NCBI GenBank assembly: GCA_027622275.1
Contig: JAQBZB010000074.1
Span: 1-33,886 of the forward strand
Direction: 5' to 3'
DNA: 33,886 nt
From: Planctomycetota bacterium
Lineage (GTDB): Bacteria > Planctomycetota > Planctomycetia > Pirellulales > Pirellulaceae
Shown: one piece after another, positions 13,442-22,444 of the stretch
Position numbering within the stretch: the first letter of the stretch is position 1
Layout of the letters: each line of letters starts with the position of its first letter
The notes under the pieces: model-generated
What the model saw: the letters and a program-made list of their open reading frames with translations, nothing else
What the model was told of the DNA's origin: nothing
Database searches by the model: none
Position numbers and translations under genes: made by a program

Positions 13442-16426
13442 ATGAACCGAGTACTGCTGCCCGCCTTCGCCGCGCTCCTCGCGTGTACCGCGCTCACGCC
13501 GAACACGATGCTCGCAGCTGACTCAGCCGTGTCGTCAATCGACTTCAACCGCGACATCCGCTCGATTCTTTCCAACAAGTGCTACGCCTGCCACGGTCCT
13601 GATGCAGCGGAGCGTCAAGCCGGGCTGCGGCTCGATTCGCAAGCGGGAGCGACCTCGCCCGCCGAATCCGGCGAGGTGCCGATTGTCGCCGGCAAGCCGG
13701 AAGAAAGCGAGTTAATCGCGCGGATCACCAGCACCGACGATGACGTCCGAATGCCTCCTGGCGACTCGGGCAAGACGCTGTCGGCGCACGAGATCGAGCT
13801 GCTGACGGAATGGGTCAAACAGGGTGCGGCATTTCCGGCTCATTGGTCCTATGTCAAACCGGTTCGTCCAGAGTTGCCTGATCTACGTGGCCTTTCACTC
13901 CGTGAAAGTGCGTCCGTTCGCGGAGCGAACGGCGACTATCTGGACTGGCCGAGAAACGCAGCTGACCACTTCATTCTCGCGCGCTTGCTGCGAGAAAAAC
14001 TCGTGCCGTCGCAGGAAGCGGATCGGTATGCACTCGTCCGCCGGCTGTCGCTCGATCTGACCGGCCTGCCGCCGACCGTCGAAGAAGTCGATCAGTTCGT
14101 CAACGATACCGATCCGAAAGCTTACGAGAACCTTGTCGATCGTTTGCTGGAGAAGAAGACGTACGGCGAGCATTGGGCGCGGATGTGGCTCGATTTGGCC
14201 CGCTACGCCGATTCATCCGGCTACGCGGACGACCCGCCGAGGGTCATCTGGGGCTTTCGCGACTATGTGATCCGCTCGCTGAACAGCAACAAGCCATTCG
14301 ATCAGTTCACGATCGAGCAGATCGCCGGCGACCTGCTTCCCGACCCGACCGATGACCAGCTGGTGGCAACGGCGTTCCATCGCAACACACTGACCAACAA
14401 CGAAGGCGGCACGAACGACGAGGAGTTCCGCAACGTCGCCCTCGTCGATCGCGTCAACACGACGATGGCTGTCTGGATGGGAACGACGATCGCCTGTGCC
14501 CAGTGCCACACGCACAAATTCGACCCGATCACGCAAGAGGAATATTTTCGCGTCTTCGCGATCTTCAACGACTCCGAGGATGCCGATCGCCGCGACGAAA
14601 GCCCGCTGGTCGAAGTCTGGACCGAAGAGCAAACGAAACAGAAAGCCGACTGGCGGGCCGAGGTCGAACGGCTGAAAGCCGAGTTGACGGCGGATACGCC
14701 GGAGTTGCGCGAAGCACAAGCTCGTTGGGAGGCGAAGGTCGCGGCCGACGAGCGGCAAGCGGTCACGGGGCGTTTCGTGCGCGTCGAGATCGTGGACCGC
14801 GAAGAGTTTCTTTCGTTGGCTGAAGTTCAGGTCTTTCAGGGCGAAGAGAACGTCGCCCGCAAGGGGAAAGCGACTCAATCGAGCACCGACTACGACGGGC
14901 CTCCGGAACTCGCCATCGACGGGAACACCGACGGCGACTACACCAAAGCCAAATCGACCACTCACACCAAGAAGGCTAAGAATCCTTCCTGGCAGGTTGA
15001 ATTGTCCGAGCCAGCCGCCGTCGACCGGATCGTCGTCTGGAATCGGACGGATGGAAACGTCGGGGGCCGATTGGCCGGCTACCGCGTCTCGATTCTCGAT
15101 GACCAGCAGCAACCAATTTGGACGCAGCAGATCGCCGAATCACCAGCACCGAGCAAAGAACTTGGCATCGCCGGAGTTCCAGCTGACATCCTCGCGATCG
15201 TCAAGACAGCCGCCGAGACCCGCGACGACAAACAGAAGCAGCAGCTCAACGATTACTATCGCACGATCTCGCCGGAGTTAAAAACCGTTCGCACGCAACT
15301 CGCTCAGGTCGAAAAGCAACTGGCCGACGCCAAGCCTTACACGACGGTGCCCATCATGCGCGATCTGGCCGGCGACCAGCGCCGCCAGACCAAGATTCAA
15401 CTGCGCGGCAACTTTTTGCAGACGAGCGACGAAGTAACCGCCGGTGTTCCAGCCGCGTTCCATCCGGTGCCGGAAGGCGAGCCGATCAATCGGCTGACGT
15501 TGGCCAAGTGGCTGGTGGACGACGAGAATCCGCTAACCGCGCGGGTCATCGCGAACCGTTATTGGGAAGCGATCTTTGGCGCGGGCATCGTGCGGACGAG
15601 CGAGGAGTTCGGCTCGCGAGGCGAATTGCCTTCGAATCCGGAACTGCTCGACTGGCTGGCCACCGAGCTGATGCGACTCGACTGGGACTTGAAGGCCTTC
15701 GTCAAACTGCTCGTCAGCTCGGCGGCGTATCGGCAAAGCTCAGTCGTGACGCCGGAGTTGGTCGAACTTGATCCGGACAACCGCTTGGTCGCTCGTGGTC
15801 CGCGTTTCCGAATGTCGGCCGAGATGATTCGCGATCAGTCCTTGTTCGCAGGCGGTCTGCTGAGCGACAAAATGTTTGGTCCGCCCGCCAAGCCGCCGCA
15901 GCCCAATATAGGCTTGACCGCGGCATTCGGCGGCGGCATCGATTGGACGACGAGCGAAGGCGACGATCGTTACCGGCGCGGGCTGTATACGACCTGGCGG
16001 CGTTCCAATCCGTACCCGTCGATGGCGGCGTTCGATGCGCCGAATCGTGAGGTCTGTACGATCGCACGAGACCGCACGAACACACCGCTGCAAGCGCTGG
16101 TGACGCTGAACGATCCGGTCTATATCGAAGCCGCCCAGGCACTGGCTCGCCGGATCGCGACCGGTGGTGAGACGACGGAAGCGAAGATGACGCACGGCTT
16201 CCGGCTCTGTTTGGCGCGACCGCCAAGCGAATCGGAGTTACTCCGTCTCGTGAGTCTTTACGATGCGACTTACGCCGAATTCAAAGACGAACCGGAGCAG
16301 GCCATGAAGCTGGCGACCGATCCGCTGGGAGCCGCTCCCGAAGGAAGCGATGTAATTGAGCTGGCTGCGTGGACTGTCGTCGGCAATGTGCTGCTCAACT
16401 TGGACGAGATGTTCTTGAAACGATAA
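13442..16426 (+). CDS. PSCyt1-DUF1549-DUF1553 secreted cytochrome-type protein with a discoidin-like insert
   Basis: The 994-residue protein has a signal peptide ending near NTMLA/ADS (ATG 13442, AGGTGA upstream). The PSCyt1 domain (PF07635) has the heme motif CYACH at 47-51. DUF1549 (PSCyt2, PF07583) spans about 175-380 with LTRLSLDLTGLPPT-like sequence (LVRRLSLDLTGLPPT) and a second CxxCH, CAQCHTHKFDP, from 352. A discoidin-like beta sandwich (about 443-585, GRFVRVEI...AIDGNTDGDY...RIVVWNRTDG) is inserted, followed by a short coiled stretch. DUF1553 (PSD1, PF07587) occupies about 680-960 (LTLAKWLVDDENPLTARVIA, GRFR-like RGPRFRMSAEMIRD, NTPLQALVTLNDP). These proteins are exported and presumed redox-active; no reaction is established. 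The DUF1501 partner follows. Confidence 0.92.
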   Translation: MNRVLLPAFAALLACTALTPNTMLAADSAVSSIDFNRDIRSILSNKCYACHGPDAAERQAGLRLDSQAGATSPAESGEVPIVAGKPEESELIARITSTDDDVRMPPGDSGKTLSAHEIELLTEWVKQGAAFPAHWSYVKPVRPELPDLRGLSLRESASVRGANGDYLDWPRNAADHFILARLLREKLVPSQEADRYALVRRLSLDLTGLPPTVEEVDQFVNDTDPKAYENLVDRLLEKKTYGEHWARMWLDLARYADSSGYADDPPRVIWGFRDYVIRSLNSNKPFDQFTIEQIAGDLLPDPTDDQLVATAFHRNTLTNNEGGTNDEEFRNVALVDRVNTTMAVWMGTTIACAQCHTHKFDPITQEEYFRVFAIFNDSEDADRRDESPLVEVWTEEQTKQKADWRAEVERLKAELTADTPELREAQARWEAKVAADERQAVTGRFVRVEIVDREEFLSLAEVQVFQGEENVARKGKATQSSTDYDGPPELAIDGNTDGDYTKAKSTTHTKKAKNPSWQVELSEPAAVDRIVVWNRTDGNVGGRLAGYRVSILDDQQQPIWTQQIAESPAPSKELGIAGVPADILAIVKTAAETRDDKQKQQLNDYYRTISPELKTVRTQLAQVEKQLADAKPYTTVPIMRDLAGDQRRQTKIQLRGNFLQTSDEVTAGVPAAFHPVPEGEPINRLTLAKWLVDDENPLTARVIANRYWEAIFGAGIVRTSEEFGSRGELPSNPELLDWLATELMRLDWDLKAFVKLLVSSAAYRQSSVVTPELVELDPDNRLVARGPRFRMSAEMIRDQSLFAGGLLSDKMFGPPAKPPQPNIGLTAAFGGGIDWTTSEGDDRYRRGLYTTWRRSNPYPSMAAFDAPNREVCTIARDRTNTPLQALVTLNDPVYIEAAQALARRIATGGETTEAKMTHGFRLCLARPPSESELLRLVSLYDATYAEFKDEPEQAMKLATDPLGAAPEGSDVIELAAWTVVGNVLLNLDEMFLKR

Positions 16427-16427
16427 C

Positions 16428-16515
16428 GTAGGGTGGGCCAAGTCTTCGCGGCCCACCATGCCCAGGGAAACCTGGACTGCACGATGGTGGGCCGCGAAGA
16501 CTTGGCCCACCCTAC
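16428..16515. repeat. Perfect 32-bp inverted repeat filling the intergenic gap
   Basis: An arm beginning GTAGGGTGGGCCAAGTCTTC at 16428-16459 is exactly mirrored at 16484-16515, with a 24-base loop. It starts at base 2 after the DUF1553 stop and ends just before the AGGAGAG ribosome site of the DUF1501 gene. The GTAGGGTGGGCCAAG motif is a dispersed repeat seen widely in bacteria. In RNA it would form a very stable hairpin between the two partner genes. Confidence 0.9.
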
Positions 16516-16530
16516 CTAGGAGAGACCGCA

Positions 16531-17979
16531 ATGGACCCTCGATTGGAACTTTTGCAAACGACAACCAGACGGCACTTCCTGCAGCAATCCTCCGCCTGCC
16601 TCGGCGGGATCGCGTTGAGTGCCCTGATGAACGGCAGTGCGTCGGCGACTTCCGCCGCGGCCGATCCATTGGCTCCTCGCCAGTCGCACTTTCCAGCCAA
16701 GGCAAAGCAAGTCATTTATCTGCATTTAACTGGATCGCCTCCGCATCTGGACCTATTCGATTACAAGCCGGAACTGGTCAAGCACAGCGACGAAGACTGT
16801 CCGAACGAATTCCTCGAAGGCCAGCGGTTCGCGTTCACGACGGGCGTGCCGAAGCTGATGGGAACGCCGCGAACTTTCAAGCAATGCGGCCAAGGCGGCG
16901 TCTGGCTGTCGGATGCAGTACCTCACTTCCACGGCATCGCCGACGACTTGTGCGTGATCAATTCGATGACCACCGACCAATTCAATCACGCGCCCGCCGA
17001 GTTGCTTGTTTACACCGGTTCGCCGCGCCCCGGTCGGCCTTCGCTGGGCGCTTGGGCCACGTACGGATTGGGAACGGAAAACGCGAATCTGCCAGGCTTC
17101 GTCGTGTTGATCTCCAGCGGCGTCCAGCCTAACGGCGGCAAGAACTCGTTCGGCAGCGGCTTTTTGCCGTCGGTCTACCAAGGCGTGCAGTGTCGATCGA
17201 AAGGCGATCCCGTCCTGTACGCCTCCGACCCGCCAGGGATGGATCGCGAGCTGCGCCGCAAGAGCCTTGCTGCTTTGCGGGACTTGAACGAACTGCAAGC
17301 GAAGGAGCTTGGCCATCCCGAGACGCTCACACGCATCGCCCAGTACGAACTGGCCTTCCGCATGCAGACCTCCGTCCCCGAAGTGATGAACATCAACGAC
17401 GAACCGCAACACACGATCGACGCCTACGGCGCGAAGCCGGGTGATGCGAGCTTCGCGAATAATTGCCTGCTCGCTCGGCGGCTGGTCGAGAACGGCGTGC
17501 GTTACGTCCAGCTGTTCGATTGGGGCTGGGATTTCCACGGCACCGGCGCGGATACCGGTTTGACAGACGGGCTGACGAACAAGTGCGCCACGATGGACAA
17601 GCCGATTGCGGCCTTGATCAAGGATCTGAAGGATCGTGGCCTGTTCGACGAGACGCTGATCATCATCGGCGGCGAGTTCGGCCGCACGCCGTTCCGCGAA
17701 GGACGCACCGCCGCCAGCGCGGTGCTCGGCCGCGACCACTATCCCGATTGTTATTCGATGGTGTTGGCCGGCGGAGGAGTCAAGGGTGGGATCAACTACG
17801 GCGAGTCCGACGAACTCGGCTTCCGCGTGGCCCGCGACAAGGTTCACATTCACGACCTGCAAGCCACCATCCTGCATCTGCTCGGCTTCGATCACGAGCG
17901 GCTCACGTATCGCTTCCAAGGCAGGGACTATCGCCTGACCGATGTGCATGGGGAGGTTGTGGATGGCATCCTGGCGTAG
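16531..17979 (+). CDS. DUF1501 family protein, Tat-exported
   Basis: The 482-residue protein starts at ATG 16531 after AGGAGAG. The N-terminus has a twin-arginine motif, TTRRHFLQQSSACLGGIA, followed by a hydrophobic stretch, so export in the folded state is likely. The body matches DUF1501 (PF07394), related to the alkaline phosphatase/sulfatase superfamily: HLTGSPPHLDLFDYKP near the start, GRPSLGAWATYGLG, GGEFGRTPF at 380-388 and GRDHYPDCYSMVLAGGGVKG. The catalytic chemistry of the family is not established. It is sandwiched between two DUF1549/DUF1553 genes and overlaps the downstream one by 17 bases, so translation is probably coupled. A functional partnership with DUF1553 proteins is inferred from this recurring arrangement. 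Confidence 0.92.
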   Translation: MDPRLELLQTTTRRHFLQQSSACLGGIALSALMNGSASATSAAADPLAPRQSHFPAKAKQVIYLHLTGSPPHLDLFDYKPELVKHSDEDCPNEFLEGQRFAFTTGVPKLMGTPRTFKQCGQGGVWLSDAVPHFHGIADDLCVINSMTTDQFNHAPAELLVYTGSPRPGRPSLGAWATYGLGTENANLPGFVVLISSGVQPNGGKNSFGSGFLPSVYQGVQCRSKGDPVLYASDPPGMDRELRRKSLAALRDLNELQAKELGHPETLTRIAQYELAFRMQTSVPEVMNINDEPQHTIDAYGAKPGDASFANNCLLARRLVENGVRYVQLFDWGWDFHGTGADTGLTDGLTNKCATMDKPIAALIKDLKDRGLFDETLIIIGGEFGRTPFREGRTAASAVLGRDHYPDCYSMVLAGGGVKGGINYGESDELGFRVARDKVHIHDLQATILHLLGFDHERLTYRFQGRDYRLTDVHGEVVDGILA

Positions 17980-20900
17980 TGGGCGCGCGAGCCTGTCTGG
18001 TTCCCAGGCGAGAGCCTGGGAACGAGTCGTCTTGTTGATTGTTTGCTTCGTCGCGCAAGCATCCTTCGCCGCGGAGCCACCGACAACTCTCGAATACAAC
18101 CGCGACATCCGGCCGATCCTCGCGGACAACTGCTTCCAGTGTCACGGCGCGGACAGCGCCGCCCGCAAAGCGGACCTGCGGCTCGATCAGCGAGCCGTCG
18201 CGATTGATTCTGGCGCGTTAACGCCGGGCCAGCCGGAGGGCAGCGAACTGCTGCGTCGCATCTCGTCGGATGATCCCGAAGAGATGATGCCGCCTCTGTC
18301 AACTCGACGAATGTTGAGCACCGAACAGAAGGCAAAGTTGCGGCGGTGGATCGCAGAGGGTGCGGCGTACGAAGAGCATTGGTCGTTTGTGCCGCCGGTC
18401 AAAGTGCCTTTACCTGACGCAGTCTCGCGCAGCGCGATCGATCACTTCGTACTCGATCGATTGACAAAAGAAGGTTTGGCACCGAGTCGCGAAGCCGCAC
18501 GAACGACGTTGATCCGACGGCTGTCGCTGGATCTGACCGGCTTGCCGCCGACTCCGGAGGAAGTTGACGCGTTCGTGGCCGACAAGTCGGATTCCGCCTA
18601 CGAAGACCTGGTCGATCGCTTGCTCAAATCGAGCCGTTACGGCGAGCACATGGCAAGCTACTGGCTGGACGCGGCGCGGTATGCCGACAGCAACGGCTAT
18701 CAATACGACACCGAGCGGACCATGTGGCCGTGGCGTGAATGGGTGATCCGGGCGTTCAACGACAACATGCCGTTCGATCAATTCACGATCGAGCAGTTGG
18801 CCGGCGACCTGCTGCCCAATGCGACCACGCAGCAGCGACTCGCCACCGGCTTCAACCGCAACCACCCCATCACGATCGAAGGCGGAGTGATCGACGAAGA
18901 GTACCGCACCGAGTATGTGATCGATCGGCTCACGACGACTTCGACGGTCTGGATGGGGCTGACAATGGGCTGTGCCCGCTGCCACGATCACAAATTCGAT
19001 CCGCTGACGCGAGCCGACTTCTACAGCTTCTTTGCCTTCTTCAACAATCTTCCCGAGAAAGGCAACAGCGGTTTCGCGCCGCTGTTGAAGGCTCCGACGC
19101 CGTCGCAGCAAGCGGAACTCGACAAGATGGCCAGCTGGCAAGCGAGCATCGAAGCTGCGTTGGTTCCCTTTGCCGGCCAGATCGCGGCACAGCGAGCCGT
19201 TTGGGAAGCGACGGCCAGCAAACGCGCCGAAAACCAATGGCGAGTTCTGTCCCCCACAGAGATGAAGTCGACCGGCGGTTCGACGCTGACATTGCTCGAC
19301 GATTCGTCAGTCCTCGCCGGCGGAGCCAGTCCCGGCAACGACGATTATGAACTCAACTTCGCGAACGTCGCCGCCGACATCACCGCGATTCGGCTGGAAG
19401 CGGTTACACACGAATCGCTGCCGCACAAGGGAGCCGGCCGGGCGTTCAATTCAAACTTTGTGCTCAGCGAATTCGAGGTTTCTGTTGCCTCGCAAGGCGA
19501 CGCGGCGAGTCCAACAAAAGTAAAACTGGCGTCCGTCTCGGCTGACTACTCGCAGAAGAACTACGAGGTCGCGCAATCCATCGACGGCAATCTCGGCACC
19601 GGCTGGGCGGTGGATGGGCCGACTCGCAAAGAGAACGCAACCGCCGTCTACTTGCTTGACGAGCCGCTTCAATCGCCCGAACGAGCGACGCTTCTGATCG
19701 CAATGCGGCAACGCTTCGGCAGCACACATACGATTGGCCGCTTCCGCATCTCCGTTACGAATGATCCATCGTTTGCCATTCCGCCGGGTGTCAGCGGCGC
19801 GCTAGCAGTCGCACCGGGTCAACGTAGCGAGGCCCAAACGAAACTCCTCACCGAACACTTCCTCTCGCATATTGCCAAGGGCGAGATGGGTGAACTTGGC
19901 AAGCTATTGCCGAAATTTCGAACTCGGCGACAGGAGATCGAAGCCTCGTATCCCGAGTCGTTGGTTATGGCCGAGATGGCGACTCCCCGCGATACGTTCA
20001 TGCTGGTTCGCGGCCAATATGATCAGTTGGGAGACAAAGTCATTGCCGCCCTGCCGGCGTTCCTCCCGCAACCGACCGCGGATGTCAAGATGGATCGCCT
20101 GGCTCTCGCCAAGTGGCTTGTCAGCCGCGAGCATCCGCTCACTGCACGCGTCTTCGTCAATCGGCTGTGGCAGCAACTGTTCGGCATCGGCGTCGTACGA
20201 ACCACCGAGGACTTGGGCACGCAGGGCGAATGGCCCAGCCACCCCAGGCTGCTCGATTGGCTGGCGGTGGACTTCATGGACAGCGGCTGGGACGTGAAGC
20301 AGCTCGTGAAGACGATCGTCATCTCGTCGACCTATCGCCAGTCATCCGACATCAGCGCCGAGTTGGCAACCCGCGATCCCGAGAACCGCCTGCTGGCGCG
20401 CGGCCCGAGATACCGAATGTCGGCCGAGATGATCCGCGACAACGCGTTGGCGGTGAGTGGATTGCTGGTCGAGCGAGTTGGCGGATCGAGCGTTTATCCG
20501 TATCAGCCTGCAGGGTTGTGGCTCGAAATCAACAATCGCCCGAATTACTCGAAGGAATATCCAACGGGCAGCGGCGACGATCTGTATCGCCGCAGCCTGT
20601 ACACGTATTGGAAGCGAACGCTCCCGCATCCCATGCTGGCGGCATTCGACGCGCCCGAACGCGAAGTCTGTCTCGTCCGCCGATCCAGGACTAACACTCC
20701 TTTGCAGGCGCTCGTCGTATTGAACGATCCGCAGTTCGTTGAGGCCGCGCGCCATCTGGCCGAGCGCATGATGACCGAGGGCGGAGCGGACGTCGATGCT
20801 CGTCTCACGCGCGGTCTGCAATTGGCACTGGCCAGAAGGCCGCGACCCGATGAATTGAACGAATTGCGTCAGTATTTCGCGTCCGAACTCGTGTACTTTT

Positions 20901-21043
20901 GTGACGATCCAGCCGCGGCAGAGAAACTGCTTTCGGTCGGCCAGTCGTCGCGAGACGAAGCGCTCAACAAACGGGAACACGCGGCGTACGCCAGCGTGGC
21001 TCGCCTGCTGTTGAACTTGGACGAAACACTAACAAAGAATTGA
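17963..21043 (+). CDS. PSCyt1-DUF1549-DUF1553 secreted cytochrome-type protein, second copy
   Basis: The 1026-residue protein starts at ATG 17963, six bases after GGGAGG; ATG 17942 is an alternative. Its long signal peptide (hydrophobic VVLLIVCFVAQASFA, cleaved before AEPP) has an N-region (SGSQARAWERV) encoded by a palindromic repeat. CFQCH at 57-61 marks the PSCyt1 heme site. DUF1549 spans about 155-365, with a second motif CARCHDHKFDPL at 337. About 440-620 is a galactose-binding-like insert (ITAIRLEAVTHESLPHKGAG, SIDGNLGTGWAVDG). DUF1553 covers about 705-990 (LALAKWLVSREHPLTARVFV, GPRYRMSAEMIRDNA). It is the paralog of the 13442 gene but has a different sugar-binding-type insert, which suggests a different target. 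Its own DUF1501 partner may be the gene at 25906. Confidence 0.9.
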   Translation: MASWRSGRASLSGSQARAWERVVLLIVCFVAQASFAAEPPTTLEYNRDIRPILADNCFQCHGADSAARKADLRLDQRAVAIDSGALTPGQPEGSELLRRISSDDPEEMMPPLSTRRMLSTEQKAKLRRWIAEGAAYEEHWSFVPPVKVPLPDAVSRSAIDHFVLDRLTKEGLAPSREAARTTLIRRLSLDLTGLPPTPEEVDAFVADKSDSAYEDLVDRLLKSSRYGEHMASYWLDAARYADSNGYQYDTERTMWPWREWVIRAFNDNMPFDQFTIEQLAGDLLPNATTQQRLATGFNRNHPITIEGGVIDEEYRTEYVIDRLTTTSTVWMGLTMGCARCHDHKFDPLTRADFYSFFAFFNNLPEKGNSGFAPLLKAPTPSQQAELDKMASWQASIEAALVPFAGQIAAQRAVWEATASKRAENQWRVLSPTEMKSTGGSTLTLLDDSSVLAGGASPGNDDYELNFANVAADITAIRLEAVTHESLPHKGAGRAFNSNFVLSEFEVSVASQGDAASPTKVKLASVSADYSQKNYEVAQSIDGNLGTGWAVDGPTRKENATAVYLLDEPLQSPERATLLIAMRQRFGSTHTIGRFRISVTNDPSFAIPPGVSGALAVAPGQRSEAQTKLLTEHFLSHIAKGEMGELGKLLPKFRTRRQEIEASYPESLVMAEMATPRDTFMLVRGQYDQLGDKVIAALPAFLPQPTADVKMDRLALAKWLVSREHPLTARVFVNRLWQQLFGIGVVRTTEDLGTQGEWPSHPRLLDWLAVDFMDSGWDVKQLVKTIVISSTYRQSSDISAELATRDPENRLLARGPRYRMSAEMIRDNALAVSGLLVERVGGSSVYPYQPAGLWLEINNRPNYSKEYPTGSGDDLYRRSLYTYWKRTLPHPMLAAFDAPEREVCLVRRSRTNTPLQALVVLNDPQFVEAARHLAERMMTEGGADVDARLTRGLQLALARRPRPDELNELRQYFASELVYFCDDPAAAEKLLSVGQSSRDEALNKREHAAYASVARLLLNLDETLTKN
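18000..18023. repeat. Palindrome GTTCCCAGGC/GCCTGGGAAC inside coding sequence
   Basis: A 10-bp perfect stem with a GAGA loop lies within the signal-peptide codons of the downstream DUF1553 gene, 20 bases after the DUF1501 stop. The motif is a known type of dispersed repeat in planctomycetes and cyanobacteria. It is translated as residues of the positively charged N-region. Confidence 0.8.
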
Positions 21044-21090
21044 TTGACGGCCGGTCCTGTTAAAGCAGGGTTGATCGAGAGACTAACAGC

Positions 21091-21663
21091 ATGGCATGGC
21101 GACCAGCGGACTGGGTGTTGGAAGGCGAACTCGATAACACGACTCCCGGTTGGACGATCGGTTGGATTCGGCTTCAAGGCCGCGACGAGCCCTTGCGGCT
21201 CAAGTTGCTCGGCAATTGTCATCCCGATTTGGCCGGTTGGAAGTTTCGCATTGTACGAACGGATCCGATTCCCGAATGGGTCGAGCCGAACGACTACGCG
21301 GGCATCGCCACGGATCAATCGGGAACGATCGGCGATGTCACGGCCGACCAAATGCTGCAGCATTACGAGTGTTCCAGCGGCGAGTTTGTGCGACTGGCCG
21401 CGGCCGGCAACCGACCGACGACGACGTTGCGCAAGGCGTTGTATCTGGAATGGTTTAGTCAACGAAACGGACGCGTTGTGATTCAGTGTACGCGTTTGGC
21501 CGTCGAGCGGTTGGGAGAGCGAGCGTTCGAGTTGACGGAGGAACAGTGGATCGAACAGGCGAAACAAAACAACGAGGAGATGACGTTCTTCATGCATCAA
21601 CTCGGCGACGCCCTCGACACCCAACTCGGCGACGACGGTAGTCCGAATGAATCGGACTCGTAA
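21091..21663 (+). CDS. Hypothetical cytoplasmic protein
   Basis: The 190-residue acidic protein is not recognised. It begins MAWRPADWVLEGELDNTTPG and contains Trp-rich strands in the first third (GWTIGWIRLQG, KFRIVRTDPIPEWVEP), consistent with a small beta domain. A central basic/aromatic part follows (LRKALYLEWFSQRNGRVVIQ), then a helical acidic C-terminus (LTEEQWIEQAKQNNEEMTFF). It has no signal peptide, membrane helix or known motif. It lies 47 bases after the DUF1553 gene in the same direction and could be the last gene of that transcript. Confidence 0.7.
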   Translation: MAWRPADWVLEGELDNTTPGWTIGWIRLQGRDEPLRLKLLGNCHPDLAGWKFRIVRTDPIPEWVEPNDYAGIATDQSGTIGDVTADQMLQHYECSSGEFVRLAAAGNRPTTTLRKALYLEWFSQRNGRVVIQCTRLAVERLGERAFELTEEQWIEQAKQNNEEMTFFMHQLGDALDTQLGDDGSPNESDS

Positions 21664-21743
21664 GGCGGCTGTCCCCCAAGTGCTGACGAGCGATACTCAA
21701 ATGACGCGCCGAGCGACAAGAGCCTAAAGTTGGAGTGAACGCA

Positions 21744-22217
21744 ATGGCCGGCAAGACGCCCAGGAAGTCGGCGAAGGTTGCAAAGAAGGCCGCCGCCAAG
21801 CGGGTCGCTGCGAAGCCGGCTCTCCTCACAGGCGGCAACCCTCAGATCGCGAAGGCCGACGGCGACGCTCCCGTGCAGGCCTACATCGCGGCCATGCCGG
21901 GTTGGAAAGGCAACGTCGGGCACCGCCTCGACGCGATCATCGTGCGAACCGTCCCCGGCGTGCGCAAGGCCGTGAAGTGGAACTCGCCATTCTACGGCAT
22001 CGAGGGCCGGGGCTGGTTCCTGTCGTTCCATGTCTTCACTCGCTACGTCAAGGTGTCCTTCTTCCGCGGCACGTCGCTGCGCCCCGTCCCGCCCAGTGGC
22101 ACGGCGCGCAGCAAGGACGCTCGCTGGATCGACATCCATGAAGACGACGAACTCGACGAGGCGCAGATGGCGACGTGGGTGAAGCAGGCCGCCGCCTTGC
22201 CCGGCTGGGTTCCTTAG
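21744..22217 (+). CDS. DUF1801 domain protein with lysine/alanine-rich N-terminal tail
   Basis: The 157-residue protein starts at ATG 21744 (GGAGTG upstream). The first 27 residues (KTPRKSAKVAKKAAAKRVAA) resemble histone H1-like tails and are likely to be disordered and nucleic-acid binding. From about residue 38 it matches DUF1801 (PF08818, YdhG-like): VQAYIAAMPGWKG, RLDAIIVRTVPGVRKAVKWN, SPFYGIEGRGWFLSFHVFTR, YVKVSFFRG and ARWIDIHEDDELDEAQ. The family has an unknown role and a compact alpha/beta fold. It is the last plus-strand gene before the accessory segment; a palindrome begins 40 bases after its stop. Confidence 0.85.
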   Translation: MAGKTPRKSAKVAKKAAAKRVAAKPALLTGGNPQIAKADGDAPVQAYIAAMPGWKGNVGHRLDAIIVRTVPGVRKAVKWNSPFYGIEGRGWFLSFHVFTRYVKVSFFRGTSLRPVPPSGTARSKDARWIDIHEDDELDEAQMATWVKQAAALPGWVP

Positions 22218-22257
22218 CCAGCGGTCCTGCACCATTTTGTCGGGCCGGATTATTCGT

Positions 22258-22312
22258 AACCCGACGCGTAAGCGAGGAATTCCCGCGTGTTTCCTCGCTG
22301 ACGCGTCGGGTT
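22258..22312. repeat. Palindrome of the AACCCGACGCGTAAGCG family, second copy
   Basis: AACCCGACGCGTAAGCGAGG opens the element; the mirrored arm ending ACGCGTCGGGTT has one mismatch (T to G) and a 10-base loop. It shares its outer 17 bases with 12218-12270 and marks the left boundary of the accessory segment. Confidence 0.85.
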
Positions 22313-22444
22313 ATGATTGCGCGGTGTTTTAGGCGAGATTAACACAACCTACCGCTCGATCTTCCGTCGAGGAAAGCCGATTGAAAGCGGACGATCCCAT
22401 GCTCTCTAAACTCGGCCGGCGCGACTCGTTCAGTATGGCTACGT

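Noticed and set aside
14213-15112. A 299-codon minus-strand frame inside the first DUF1553 gene
   Set aside because: Shadow of the plus-strand gene; no start context and no recognisable motif.
16753-18129. A 458-codon open frame on the minus strand
   Set aside because: It is exactly antisense to the DUF1501 gene, has no ribosome site or family pattern, and its composition mirrors the codon bias of the real gene.
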